From: Bacillus_BA fengqiuensis
GTDB lineage: Bacteria; Bacillota; Bacilli; Bacillales; Bacillaceae_H
Strand: one strand, 5' to 3'
Assembly (NCBI GenBank): GCA_030813035.1
Contig: JAUSTV010000007.1
Length of the DNA: 64,000 bases
The notes beneath the pieces are model-generated. The model was not told the origin of the DNA. It did no database searches and worked only from the letters and a program-made list of their open reading frames with translations. How positions within the stretch are numbered: the stretch's first letter is position 1; every line of letters starts with the position of its first letter. This document shows, piece after piece, positions 52,446-61,232 of the stretch. Both the position numbers and the translations under genes were made by a program.

Positions 52446-54209
52446 ATGAAAGAGACGATTTCGAAAGAAGAGCAAAAATATGTATTGAAAAGATTGCTCG
52501 AATTTGCTAAACCCTATCGGCGTTCGTTTTTTGTTGCTTTTTTGCTGCTCTTGGCGGCAACTGCTGCTGATCTTGCAGGTCCGATTCTTATTAAGGTTTT
52601 TATCGATGACTATTTGACACCCAAAAAGCTCGATGCTCCGCCGCTTATTTTATTGGGGACTGCTTATTTAGGGCTGCATATTTTAAAGGTCGTTGTCCAA
52701 TATTTTCAGCATGTAAAATTTAATGAAATCGCGCTTCACATTATTCAAGACATTCGTGTAGATATCTTTTCGAAAGTGCAAAAAATGCCAATGAAATATT
52801 TTGATGAAACACCAGTAGGAAGCATTGTTTCGAGAGTTACAAATGATACGGAAACAATAAAAGAGATGTTTGTGGATGTGGCCGCTTCTTTTGTGCAAAA
52901 CAGCTTCTTTTTGGTGGGGATTTTCATCGCGATGTTTTTTTTGAACGTAAAACTGGCCATGTTTTGTTTAATACTACTTCCGGTCCTATATGGGTTGATG
53001 AAAATGTACCGCCATTTTAGTGCCATTTTTTATTACCGGATGCGTGAAAAACTTAGTCAATTGAATACAAAGCTGAATGAGTCGCTGCAAGGGATGAATA
53101 TTATTCAAGTATTTCGCCAAGAGAGGCGCCTAAGTCGAGAATTTGCGGCCATCAACGAAGAACATTATGCGGCAGGATTGAAAAATATTAAGCTGGATGG
53201 TTTGCTGCTTCGTCCTGCGGTCGACCTGATCTATGTATTTGCTTTAATGCTCGTCCTTGGTTTTTTTGGATTTTCATCTCAAACAAGCCCCATTGAAATC
53301 GGTGTTCTCTATGCATTTGTGAACTATTTGGAGCGATTCTTTGAACCGGTCAATCAAATGATGATGCGTTTATCCATTTATCAGCAAGCGATCGTCTCAG
53401 CATCCCGCGTTTTTGATTTGCTCGATGAAGCAGGTGTTGTTGAAGGAGAAAGTGCCTCTGATTGTATTCATCACGGTATGATTGCATTTAAGAATGTCAC
53501 GTTTTCTTATGATGGACAGCGGGATGTTTTAAAAAATATTTCCTTTGAGGTAAAGGAAGGAGAGACGCTTGCTCTTGTGGGACATACGGGGAGCGGCAAA
53601 AGTTCAATCATCAATTTGCTGCTTCGTTTCTATCCGATTAAAGCAGGGGACATTTTGATTGATGGCCATTCTATTTCAAGGATAACCAATGCAGAAATTC
53701 GGAGGAAAATCGGATTGGTGCTGCAAGATCCTTTTTTGTTTGCCCGAACATTGAAGGAGAACATTGTCATGCATGATCAAACGATTCAGCAAGACGAGGT
53801 GGAAAGGGCAGCGCAGCTTGTACAAGCACATTCATTCATCGAGTCGCTCCCTAACAAATACGAAGAACATGCGGCAGAACGGGGAGCAAATTTTTCAAGC
53901 GGCCAGCGTCAATTACTTGCTTTTGCTCGAACCATTGTCCGAAGCCCTAAAATTTTAGTGCTGGATGAAGCGACAGCACATATTGATACAGAAACGGAAG
54001 AAGCCATTCAAACAGCAATGGAACGAATGAGAGAAGGAAGGACAACTATTGTCATCGCCCATCGCTTATCTACCATCCAAAATGCTCACCAAATCATCGT
54101 TCTTCATAAAGGAGAAATAGCGGAAAGGGGAACGCATCAAGAGTTACTGGAGAAACAGGGATTGTATTATAAAATGTATTTACTTCAAAATGGAGTGGAA
54201 AGGAAATAG
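52446..54209 (+). CDS. ABC exporter, subunit 2 (catalytic site type)
   Basis: 587 residues, six-helix transmembrane domain and ATPase domain. Walker A GHTGSGKSS, signature variant FSSGQRQ and a true catalytic glutamate (LVLDEATAHID). With 50697-52442 it forms a heterodimeric multidrug or lipid-type exporter of the BmrCD/YknUV kind. The last stop is followed by a terminator overlapping the minus-strand gene ynzD. Confidence 0.88.
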   Translation: MKETISKEEQKYVLKRLLEFAKPYRRSFFVAFLLLLAATAADLAGPILIKVFIDDYLTPKKLDAPPLILLGTAYLGLHILKVVVQYFQHVKFNEIALHIIQDIRVDIFSKVQKMPMKYFDETPVGSIVSRVTNDTETIKEMFVDVAASFVQNSFFLVGIFIAMFFLNVKLAMFCLILLPVLYGLMKMYRHFSAIFYYRMREKLSQLNTKLNESLQGMNIIQVFRQERRLSREFAAINEEHYAAGLKNIKLDGLLLRPAVDLIYVFALMLVLGFFGFSSQTSPIEIGVLYAFVNYLERFFEPVNQMMMRLSIYQQAIVSASRVFDLLDEAGVVEGESASDCIHHGMIAFKNVTFSYDGQRDVLKNISFEVKEGETLALVGHTGSGKSSIINLLLRFYPIKAGDILIDGHSISRITNAEIRRKIGLVLQDPFLFARTLKENIVMHDQTIQQDEVERAAQLVQAHSFIESLPNKYEEHAAERGANFSSGQRQLLAFARTIVRSPKILVLDEATAHIDTETEEAIQTAMERMREGRTTIVIAHRLSTIQNAHQIIVLHKGEIAERGTHQELLEKQGLYYKMYLLQNGVERK

Positions 54210-54221
54210 AAGCTCAAGAGA

Positions 54222-54260
54222 AAAACACAGCCTTCACATTTTAGGAAAGGCTGTGTTTTT
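54222..54260 (+). terminator. Terminator of the ABC operon
   Basis: AACACAGCCTT/AAGGCTGTGTT hairpin with T5. It overlaps the C-terminal codons of the minus-strand gene at 54234. Confidence 0.8.
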
Positions 54261-54413
54261 ACGTAAGTATCGTTCATTATATAAATTCAAAAGAGTATCT
54301 AACTCCTGGCTATGGCGGATGGTCTGACTTGAACTAAAGCCGTTCAGTTGAACAATTCGGATGAGTTCTTCTCTTTTTTTTTCAATTTGCTGCAAAATCT
54401 CATGTTTGGACAC
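54234..54413 (-). CDS. ynzD: Spo0E-like aspartyl-phosphate phosphatase YnzD
   Basis: 59 residues on the minus strand, not long enough for routine callers. A GTG start follows AAGAAGGGA. The protein shows the Spo0E family core: EKKREELIRIVQLNGFSSS, then HSQELDTLLNLYN with the SQELD motif. Such proteins dephosphorylate Spo0A and delay sporulation. B. subtilis ynzD lies between yneF and ccdA, the same location. Confidence 0.88.
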   Translation of the reverse strand: MSKHEILQQIEKKREELIRIVQLNGFSSSQTIRHSQELDTLLNLYNERYLRKNTAFPKM

Positions 54414-54623
54414 AAACTCGATTCCCTTCTTTACAGGCTAACTTTTTCCTAATTATACAAGATAATGGTACTTTTTAAAAGATTTTTCAATTCGTGTTAA
54501 TATAGAAAAGGGAGTGTGACTTGAAAAATTTCAAACATTGTTAACACTTTTTTTGAAGATGGCCCTCGTTTCTTTCGCATATTTGGTAGAATAGAAGTTG
54601 GAATGTTAAAAAGGGGTGCGATT

Positions 54624-55331
54624 ATGACAGACATTAACATATTTTTAGCTTTTGGCGCCGGTTTTCTTTCCTTTATCTCTCCATGTTGCCTGCCGCTATA
54701 TCCCGCTTTTCTTTCTTATATAACAGGGATTTCCGTCAGTGAAATTAAAGAAGAGAATGCGATGCTTCAACGAAAAAGTTTATTACATACCTTATTCTTT
54801 TTAATCGGTTTTTCTTTGATTTTTATTGCCATCGGATTTGGTACATCTTTTATTGGAAAATGGTTCATGGACTATCAGGACCTTCTCCGTCAGATAGGAG
54901 CTATTTTCATTATTTTCTTTGGGCTTGTCATCATTGGCGTTTTCCAACCGGCCTTTTTAATGAAAGATAAAAAGCTCACGTTTACAAATAAACCTTCAGG
55001 TTATATCGGATCATCGGTCATCGGGATGGCGTTTGCTGCAGGATGGACTCCTTGTACTGGTCCGATTTTAGTTTCTGTCATTGCTTTGGCAGCAACGAAT
55101 CCAGGGTCAGGGGTTTTATACATGACGGCCTATTCTTTAGGATTTGCCATTCCATTTTTCCTGCTGTCCGTCTTCATTGGAAAAATGAACTGGATAAAAA
55201 AACACAATACTACGATAGTAAAATTTGGAGGGTATTTGATGATTGGTATGGGAATCATCTTGTACTTTGATTGGATGACCAAAATTATTGTTTATACAAG
55301 CAGTATATTCGGCGGGTTTACGGGTTTTTAA
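54624..55331 (+). CDS. ccdA: Cytochrome c biogenesis protein CcdA
   Basis: 235 residues, six transmembrane helices; carries reducing equivalents from cytosolic thioredoxin to the outside for haem-binding cysteines and spore cortex enzymes. Catalytic cysteines are in SPCCLPLYP and GWTPCTGP. ATG 54624 follows AAAGGGG. Confidence 0.95.
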   Translation: MTDINIFLAFGAGFLSFISPCCLPLYPAFLSYITGISVSEIKEENAMLQRKSLLHTLFFLIGFSLIFIAIGFGTSFIGKWFMDYQDLLRQIGAIFIIFFGLVIIGVFQPAFLMKDKKLTFTNKPSGYIGSSVIGMAFAAGWTPCTGPILVSVIALAATNPGSGVLYMTAYSLGFAIPFFLLSVFIGKMNWIKKHNTTIVKFGGYLMIGMGIILYFDWMTKIIVYTSSIFGGFTGF

Positions 55332-55484
55332 TCGTGCGAGAATTGTCAAATTGTTTTTGTTGAAAAAAAACCATTATACTGATAAATTGGAAATAGTTTC
55401 TTGTGAAAAAAGTCCCGTTTACAAAGTGAAAAATGGTATAAATGGATTATTTATATAAGGGTTGTTGTGAAATGGGGGAAAAAA

Positions 55485-55844
55485 ATGGCAACAGTGGTAA
55501 TCGTCGATGATGCCAAGTTTATGAGAAAAACATTAACGAGCATTTTACAAAACGCACAATATGAAGTGATCGGAGAAGCGGAAAATGGCCAAGAAGCCGT
55601 TGAGCTTTACCGCTCTTTAAAACCGGATTTAATGACAATGGATATTACGATGCCTCAAATGAGTGGGATTGAGGCTGTCAAAAAAATAAAAGAAGAGTTT
55701 CCAGATGCGAAAATCGTGATGTGTTCTGCCATCGGCCAGCAAAAAATGGTTGTCGAAGCCATTGAAGCAGGAGCGAAAGACTTCATTGTGAAGCCTTTTG
55801 ATGAAATTCGTGTTCTTGATGCCATAAAAAGGGTGTTGGGGTAA
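55485..55844 (+). CDS. yneI: CheY-like response regulator YneI
   Basis: 119 residues; single receiver domain. Phospho-acceptor Asp53 (MDITMP), acidic pair D8-D9, Ser81 and Lys103 (VKPFD) are present, with DDAKFMRKTL similar to CheY. GGGGGAA before the ATG. Between ccdA and ccdC, the B. subtilis arrangement. Partner kinase unknown. Confidence 0.93.
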   Translation: MATVVIVDDAKFMRKTLTSILQNAQYEVIGEAENGQEAVELYRSLKPDLMTMDITMPQMSGIEAVKKIKEEFPDAKIVMCSAIGQQKMVVEAIEAGAKDFIVKPFDEIRVLDAIKRVLG

Positions 55845-55887
55845 AAATGGTAGTTACTTCGAACCTGTGATAGCTGATAATGCCATT

Positions 55888-55942
55888 AAAAAATCGTCAT
55901 GAAGGGCCTGTTTAACAGAAGAGCCCTGGTGGCGATTTTTTG
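55888..55942 (+). terminator. Terminator after yneI
   Basis: AAAAATCGTC..GGGC pairs with GCCC..GGCGATTTTTT. Confidence 0.8.
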
Positions 55943-56095
55943 TTTAGCTTGTTTGCACAAAAAAACCAACATGAGGATTTAACGAAGTCTAAGAAAAAGA
56001 ATGACGATTTCATTTGAAAAAGGTAGCGTATGAAGAACGGTCAATGTTAAAATGGGAAGCAATGGCGAGTAATCTTATGTTTTGAGGTGTCTTCA

Positions 56096-56644
56096 TTGAA
56101 AGAAATTTTATTAATCTTATTACTGCAATTAATTTATGTCCCCATTTTAACTTTAAGGACTATTTTTCTTGTTAAAGGGATGAGCATGTATGCGTCTGTT
56201 TTCGGCTTTTTAGAAGCGTTGATTTACGTATTTGGGCTATCCCTCGTCTTTTCGGGTGACCAAAGCACATTGGCAATGGTCGTCTACGCTGTAGGATTCG
56301 GATTGGGCATTATCATTGGCAGTTATGTTGAAAATCGTTTAGCTATTGGATATACGACTTTGACGGTTAATTTAATGAACAAAAACGAGGAATTGATCAA
56401 CCGCCTTCGCCAAGAAGGATTCGGGGTTACCGTGTTTCAAGGAGAAGGAAGAGACAGTGCGCGTTATAAATTGGACATTTTGGCAAAGCGTAATCGTGAA
56501 CCAGAGCTTTGGGCTCTTATCGAGCAATATGAACCTCGTGCTTTTATTATTTCCTACGAACCAAGAAGATTTAAAGGTGGTTTCCTGCTCAACTCTCTAA
56601 AGAGAACGAAACCGAAACAAAAGCGTGATGTAAAATCATCATAA
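56096..56644 (+). CDS. UPF0316 (DUF2179) membrane protein
   Basis: 182 residues from TTG 56096 (GAGGTG 6 bases upstream). Three N-terminal helices and a C-terminal cytosolic DUF2179 alpha-beta domain (LRQEGFGVTVFQGEGRDS, ILAKRNREPELWALI) found in YebE and related proteins; domain role perhaps nucleotide or ion signalling. Inserted between yneI and ccdC relative to B. subtilis. Confidence 0.87.
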   Translation: MKEILLILLLQLIYVPILTLRTIFLVKGMSMYASVFGFLEALIYVFGLSLVFSGDQSTLAMVVYAVGFGLGIIIGSYVENRLAIGYTTLTVNLMNKNEELINRLRQEGFGVTVFQGEGRDSARYKLDILAKRNREPELWALIEQYEPRAFIISYEPRRFKGGFLLNSLKRTKPKQKRDVKSS

Positions 56645-56726
56645 TTGAACGTTGCCAGCATTTTCTTTTTTAATATTTTTCACTATAATTATAATGAGTG
56701 TATTTTTGCGCAAAGGAAGGATTAAC

Positions 56727-57209
56727 GTGATAGTTGTATCATCCTTAGTTGCCGTATTCATGGCATTATTGGCATTGTTTGTGAGAATGAAAGCCGCTTC
56801 TAAGCCGACAAATGCGAAAAAGATTGTCCTCCCGCCCATTTTTATGAGTACCGGCGCCCTTATGTTCGTATTTCCGGTTTTTCGCGTTACAATGGCGGAG
56901 TTTTTAGAAGCGTTGCTGCTTGGGATGTTTTTTTCCATCTTTTTAATTAAAACATCCAAATTTGAAATAAAAGAAGATGCCATTTATTTGAAGCGTTCTA
57001 AAGCGTTTGCTTTTATTTTGATAGGATTGCTGCTGATTCGCATCGCCTTGAAGACTTATTTAAGTTCTACCATTGATGTAGGCGAATTAAGCGGAATGTT
57101 CTGGATCTTGGCCTTCGGGATGATTGTCCCATGGCGCATTGCCATGTATATAAACTATAAAAAACTGCATCGTGAAATGAATCGTGACCCGATTCACCCG
57201 ATTGTGTAA
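56727..57209 (+). CDS. ccdC: CcdC-family membrane protein YneJ
   Basis: 160 residues, about five helices, GTG start behind GGAAGG. Matches B. subtilis CcdC (KKIVLPPIFMSTGALMF region) in length and location, third gene of the ccdA-yneI-ccdC set. Role in cytochrome c maturation is not essential in B. subtilis. Confidence 0.92.
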   Translation: MIVVSSLVAVFMALLALFVRMKAASKPTNAKKIVLPPIFMSTGALMFVFPVFRVTMAEFLEALLLGMFFSIFLIKTSKFEIKEDAIYLKRSKAFAFILIGLLLIRIALKTYLSSTIDVGELSGMFWILAFGMIVPWRIAMYINYKKLHREMNRDPIHPIV

Positions 57210-57250
57210 AAAAGCGGCCCATCAAGTTTTTTTGATGGAGCCGCTTTTTT
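57208..57250. terminator. Bidirectional terminator between ccdC and yneK
   Basis: AAAAGCGGC..ATCAA pairs with TTGAT..GCCGCTTTT; it serves the convergent gene pair. Confidence 0.85.
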
Positions 57251-57677
57251 AATCGAATAAATGGCGATAAGGGGAGACATCAATTTGTTGCTCTTTTAAA
57301 GTCTTGAGTAAAAATTTATGATCACGTTTCGGTGTAGCGATAATATACCCTCTTACAATTAAATCTTCCGTAATAGAGCGTGCTTTTTCTTTTAGTGCGA
57401 GCTCACCGATTTTACCTGCAATTTTTTGACGGGCCACATCCCGAAATAGTTCAGGAACCGGTTTAACAAGTTCTTCTAAAAGGGCTTTTTCCGGTGCTGC
57501 CCATAAATGTTTCGTTTCCTTTAAAAAATGGTCCTGCCAATCTAGTTCTGACATTCCATCATTTTTAGGTAACCGCTTTAAAAATTTCCGGAACATAAAG
57601 AAGCCGCCGATGGCAAACATAGAAATTAAAAAAAACACCCAAAACAAAATAAACCATAAAAACCAGCCGTCCAGCAT
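57249..57677 (-). CDS. yneK: DUF2621 protein YneK
   Basis: 142 residues: one transmembrane helix (about 5-28) and a soluble part; ATG 57677 has AGAGGTG upstream. Convergent with ccdC as in B. subtilis. The segment KIAGKIGELALKEKARSITEDLIVRG suits the PCP-like core of DUF2621. Function unknown. Confidence 0.92.
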   Translation of the reverse strand: MLDGWFLWFILFWVFFLISMFAIGGFFMFRKFLKRLPKNDGMSELDWQDHFLKETKHLWAAPEKALLEELVKPVPELFRDVARQKIAGKIGELALKEKARSITEDLIVRGYIIATPKRDHKFLLKTLKEQQIDVSPYRHLFD

Positions 57678-57763
57678 GTTTTCACCTCTATACATTGTCT
57701 TGCATACTATCCCTTAATCTATTTTTATTCTACACAAACGTACCGGCAAATAAAAGAGAAAAA

Positions 57764-57810
57764 GAGAATGAATCAAAAGGTATGAAAAACATACCTTTTG
57801 ATTCATTCTC
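57764..57810. repeat. Perfect 20-bp inverted repeat
   Basis: Arms GAGAATGAATCAAAAGGTAT and its complement with GAAAAAC between, in the region between divergent yneK and the SDR gene, touching repeat B copy 2. Confidence 0.85.
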
Positions 57811-57811
57811 C

Positions 57812-57898
57812 TGAAAGGACCTGTCATGAAAATTCAGTGAAATCAAGGGTTCAGCGACAGGTCCCTTAGTAAGACATTGTAATCTATTCGGGACAGCC
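57812..57898 (-). repeat. Dispersed hairpin repeat B, copy 2
   Basis: Inverted copy of the 6418 repeat: TGAAAGGACCTGTCA/TGACAGGTCCC arms (compare GGCCCCGTCA) and terminal GGGACAG. More diverged than the others. Confidence 0.7.
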
Positions 57899-58016
57899 TC
57901 CTACGAAAATAAATTGCTTAACAACACTATTAATTAAGTGAGAAAAGTTTATCTGTTTTCAGTAAGGGTATTGTACATATAACTTACTATCTTTCTTGAG
58001 GAGGAGTTATTTTATT

Positions 58017-58886
58017 ATGACTAGTAAACAGTATCCAAATGATTTACCGGCACAAGAACAAAATCATCAACCTGGGATTGAAAAAGAAATGAGGCCGCTT
58101 CCGAAAACGAATAATGATGACTATAAAGGCAGCGGAAAACTGCAAGGAAGAACGGCGATTATAACTGGGGGTGACAGTGGAATTGGCCGTGCAGTAGCCA
58201 TTGCTTACGCCAAAGAAGGAGCAAACGTGACAATTGTCTATCTGAACGAGAGCAATGATGCAGAAGAAACGAAACAGCTTGTGGAAGAACAAGGGGTTCG
58301 CTGTCTTTTATTGGAAGGAGACATAGGCGATGAATCTTTTTGTAAACAGGTTGTTCAAGAAACGGTAGAAAAGCTTGGCGGGCTTGATATTTTAGTCAAC
58401 AATGCCGGAGAACAGCATCCAAAGGAGAGTATTTTGGATATTAGTACTGAGCAGCTGGAGAAAACATTCCGAACGAACATATTCTCTATGTTCCATCTGA
58501 CGAAAGCGGCTTTACCGCATTTGAAAGAAGGAAGTGCCATCATTAATACGACATCTATTACAGCATACGCAGGCCATAAAACGTTGCTTGATTATTCGGC
58601 GACAAAAGGAGCTATTACAACATTTACACGCTCGCTTTCCCTCCAACTTGCTGAAAAAGGAATTAGGGTAAATGGTGTGGCTCCAGGGCCGATTTGGACA
58701 CCGCTCATTCCTTCTACGTTTACCGCAGAACAAGTGAGTAAATTTGGACAAGATACCCCTATGCAACGTCCCGGGCAGCCGGAGGAATTGGCGCCCGCTT
58801 ATGTTTACTTGGCCTCTAACGCTGATTCCTCCTATGTATCTGGACAAATCCTCCATATTAATGGAGGGAAAGTGGTGAATGGATAA
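58017..58886 (+). CDS. SDR family oxidoreductase, general stress protein 39-like
   Basis: 289 residues; extended N-terminus (KEMRPLPKTNNDDYKGSGKL), Rossmann motif GGDSGIGRAVA, NNAG (LVNNAGEQ), catalytic YSATK. Of the YdaD/YhxC (GSP39) class, usually sigma-B-controlled in B. subtilis. AGGAGGAG before ATG 58017. No neighbours in operon. Confidence 0.9.
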   Translation: MTSKQYPNDLPAQEQNHQPGIEKEMRPLPKTNNDDYKGSGKLQGRTAIITGGDSGIGRAVAIAYAKEGANVTIVYLNESNDAEETKQLVEEQGVRCLLLEGDIGDESFCKQVVQETVEKLGGLDILVNNAGEQHPKESILDISTEQLEKTFRTNIFSMFHLTKAALPHLKEGSAIINTTSITAYAGHKTLLDYSATKGAITTFTRSLSLQLAEKGIRVNGVAPGPIWTPLIPSTFTAEQVSKFGQDTPMQRPGQPEELAPAYVYLASNADSSYVSGQILHINGGKVVNG

Positions 58887-58891
58887 CGAAA

Positions 58892-58995
58892 GTCCTAACC
58901 CATAAGTCTATAATAGACCGCCAAAAATGAATTTTTGATGAAAGGCTCCGTCACGCAATCCCGATTTTTCTGGATTTTTGTGGCGGAGCCTTTCA
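58892..58995 (+). repeat. Dispersed hairpin repeat B, copy 3
   Basis: AGTCCTAACCCATAA start and GAAAGGCTCCGTCA/TGGCGGAGCCTTT hairpin. Follows the SDR gene and probably ends its transcript. Confidence 0.82.
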
Positions 58996-59070
58996 TGAGG
59001 ATGACCCTCTTTCTCTTTTCTTAAGGTATGGTAAAATCAAAGGGACAGCATGAAATAATGGAGGTCCGGA

Positions 59071-59241
59071 ATGTTTTCATATATTGCTATCTTTGGATTT
59101 TTAGGATTTATCGTATATGCGAGCAGCTTTGTATATGCGGTTCTGCAAAGAACGGGGGAGCGAAAAAAAGCAGGAGTGCGCATGGTCATTAGTTTGATCA
59201 TTATGTTGGCGGGCTTTATTGGCCTGCAGTTTACTTCTTAA
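59071..59241 (+). CDS. Small two-helix membrane protein
   Basis: 56 residues with ATG behind GGAGG (spacing 6). Two helices (FSYIAIFGFLGFIVYASSFV and MVISLIIMLAGFIGLQF) joined by RTGERKKAGVR. Family not recognised. It lies between repeat B copies 3 and 4. Confidence 0.7.
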   Translation: MFSYIAIFGFLGFIVYASSFVYAVLQRTGERKKAGVRMVISLIIMLAGFIGLQFTS

Positions 59242-59247
59242 AAGCAT

Positions 59248-59347
59248 CTGTCCCATAATGCCTAAACATACCTGAAGATTAATTTTTTAGTGAAAGGCCC
59301 CGTCACTGAATCCATGAGTTTACTGGATTTTCATGACGGGGCCTTTT
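59248..59347 (+). repeat. Dispersed hairpin repeat B, copy 4
   Basis: CTGTCCCATAA start; GAAAGGCCCCGTCA and TGACGGGGCCTTTT form a 14-bp stem, the best-preserved copy. Confidence 0.87.
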
Positions 59348-59536
59348 AGTCACCCTCCTTATTATTCTTTTGTTAACGATGAATGGTGATTTTCGCTATG
59401 ATTTAAGAAGAGGTTTGGAGGAGGGCTTTTGACAAATAGCGCCGTTTCTCATATAGTAGAACCTTAAGGGGAACGTATGTGTGTATTGTGGTAGACCTTC
59501 TATTTAAAATTATAATCAGGAAAGAAGGTGACAAAA

Positions 59537-60013
59537 ATGAGGTATCACACGCATGTGACTACATCGATAGCTGGCGGCGCTGCAGTAGCGGCCGCAACGG
59601 ATGTACCGTTTACTATTACATATGTACTTGGGGTTGCTTTAGGAAGCCTCATCCCTGATATTGACGAACCGACTTCATATATCGGGAGAAGGACGTTCGG
59701 CTTATCCAAGCTCATAAAACAAGCGTTTGGACATAGAGGATTTACCCATTCTTTACTTGCATGGATCGGTTTTTCCTTTTTGTATAAAGTATATCCGAAT
59801 TCATTTGTCCTAGGGATGAGCATGGGCTATATTTTTCATATTGTTGGGGACTTTTTCTCTCGAAAAGGAGTACCATTATTTTCGCCTTTGTCTAAAAAGC
59901 GTTTTAAATCCCCGCTCACTTATGAGACAGGGAGTTTTTCTGAAACGCTCATTTTTTACGCATCCATTTTTGCCAGCATTTATCTAATTTATTCTAAGCA
60001 GCTGTTTTTATAA
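59537..60013 (+). CDS. YdjM/DUF457 family membrane protein
   Basis: 158 residues, four helices; conserved residues of the metal-dependent-hydrolase-like DUF457: HVTTSIAGG.., GSLIPDIDEPTSYIGRR and GHRGFTHSLL. ATG 59537 follows AGAAGG. In E. coli YdjM is SOS-linked; no box was seen here. Cellular role unknown. Confidence 0.87.
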   Translation: MRYHTHVTTSIAGGAAVAAATDVPFTITYVLGVALGSLIPDIDEPTSYIGRRTFGLSKLIKQAFGHRGFTHSLLAWIGFSFLYKVYPNSFVLGMSMGYIFHIVGDFFSRKGVPLFSPLSKKRFKSPLTYETGSFSETLIFYASIFASIYLIYSKQLFL

Positions 60014-60164
60014 AGGCTCTTTTCCTAAAGAATGTTGGGACGTGAGGCGAGTGAACGCTTCCCTTGTCACGCCGCAGCGACTCTTTTCAGTAAAATCTTG
60101 TTGAATGAAACAAATTTAAGTATCATCCAGTTTTATAAGTAAACAGAAGACTGGAGAGATGTTC

Positions 60165-60776
60165 GTGGAGATAACGTTTGTGCGCCACGGTCCATCGTGT
60201 TGTAAAAGTCAAGGACGCTGCAGTGCAAAGCAATTCAAACAATGGGTTAAAAGTTATGATCAAATGGGTATCCTTCAAGAGCCTGTTGTACCGCTTGATA
60301 CCATTCGTAAATGCCAGGACTCCTCGGTCATCATCACAAGTTCTCTTGTACGTGCAGTGGAATCTACACGCGTGCTTTTATCAGGAATTGAAAAGAAGAC
60401 CATTCAATCTAAAATGTTTCGGGAAGCCGAACTGCCTGTTATAGAGCGGATACCTTCATTCATTCGCCTGAAGCCGGAAAGTTGGACGGTTTTGTTTCGT
60501 TTTCTTTGGATGACGGGGTATGGAGGGAAGAATGAGACTTTTCGCCAGGCAAGAAGAAGAGCTGAAACAGCAAGTGACACATTGATGGAATATGCCAGAA
60601 TCCATGGAAAAGTGGTAGTAGTCGGACATGGCATTTTTAATATGATGGTGGCCAAGGAGCTTATAAAAAAAAGGTGGCAAGGGGAATATCCGCCGAGCCG
60701 CCACCATTTTTGCTGTACAACATATGTTCAGCCGGAAAAAAATCATTATCCTCTTCTCAATGGAAAGGGACAGTGA
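60165..60776 (+). CDS. Histidine phosphatase superfamily protein
   Basis: About 203 residues; phosphoglycerate-mutase-like fold with FVRHG near the start, SSLVRAVEST and VVVVGHGIFNMMVA. GTG 60165 has GGAG 8 bases upstream; ATG 60159 is closer to it. Phosphatase of unknown small-molecule substrate. Confidence 0.87.
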   Translation: MEITFVRHGPSCCKSQGRCSAKQFKQWVKSYDQMGILQEPVVPLDTIRKCQDSSVIITSSLVRAVESTRVLLSGIEKKTIQSKMFREAELPVIERIPSFIRLKPESWTVLFRFLWMTGYGGKNETFRQARRRAETASDTLMEYARIHGKVVVVGHGIFNMMVAKELIKKRWQGEYPPSRHHFCCTTYVQPEKNHYPLLNGKGQ

Positions 60777-60787
60777 AAAGGGGGAGT

Positions 60788-60826
60788 AAAGAATGGGGTA
60801 CGGTCATCCGTGTCCCATTCTTTATT
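60788..60826. terminator. Bidirectional hairpin after the phosphatase gene
   Basis: AAAGAATGGG/CCCATTCTTT arms; lies between convergent ORFs. Confidence 0.75.
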
Positions 60827-60838
60827 CTGTAAACTTGT

Positions 60839-61147
60839 TTAGTCGGTGGAATTCATCTTTTTATAACGATGCAAAGCACGCTCAAGGGCAGCTTGATGAT
60901 TCACAATCGGATAAGGATATGTGGCACCAAGCTTAATATTCGAAGAGGATAAAATATATTCTGGCGCCTCCCATGGTTTGTGAATATATTTGTCAAGAAG
61001 AGACTGTAATTCAGGAATCCACTTTCGAATATATTCTCCAGCGGGATCAAACTTTTCTGCCTGTGTCGTTGGGTTGAAAATGCGAAAATAAGGGGCGGCA
61101 TCTGCTCCGCCTTCTGCGATCCACTGCCACCCGATGCTTATGGACAA
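60839..61147 (-). pseudogene. Deoxyribodipyrimidine photolyase, C-terminal fragment
   Basis: About 100 codons match the end of class I photolyases: IGWQWIAEGGADAAPYFRIFNP, EKFDPAGEYIRKWIPEL, YIHKPWEAPEYIL and LGATYPYPIVNHQAALERAL. The other 370 or so residues (antenna and most of the FAD domain) are absent upstream, where the next 60 bases lead into a divergent gene. A remnant that cannot work. Confidence 0.85.
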
Positions 61148-61232
61148 ATGCCTAATTTACCCGGGACGAATTCCTATTTTTATACAGGTCGAATAGTTTA
61201 TTCTGTATTGATAAACGGAAGGAGTCAACACA

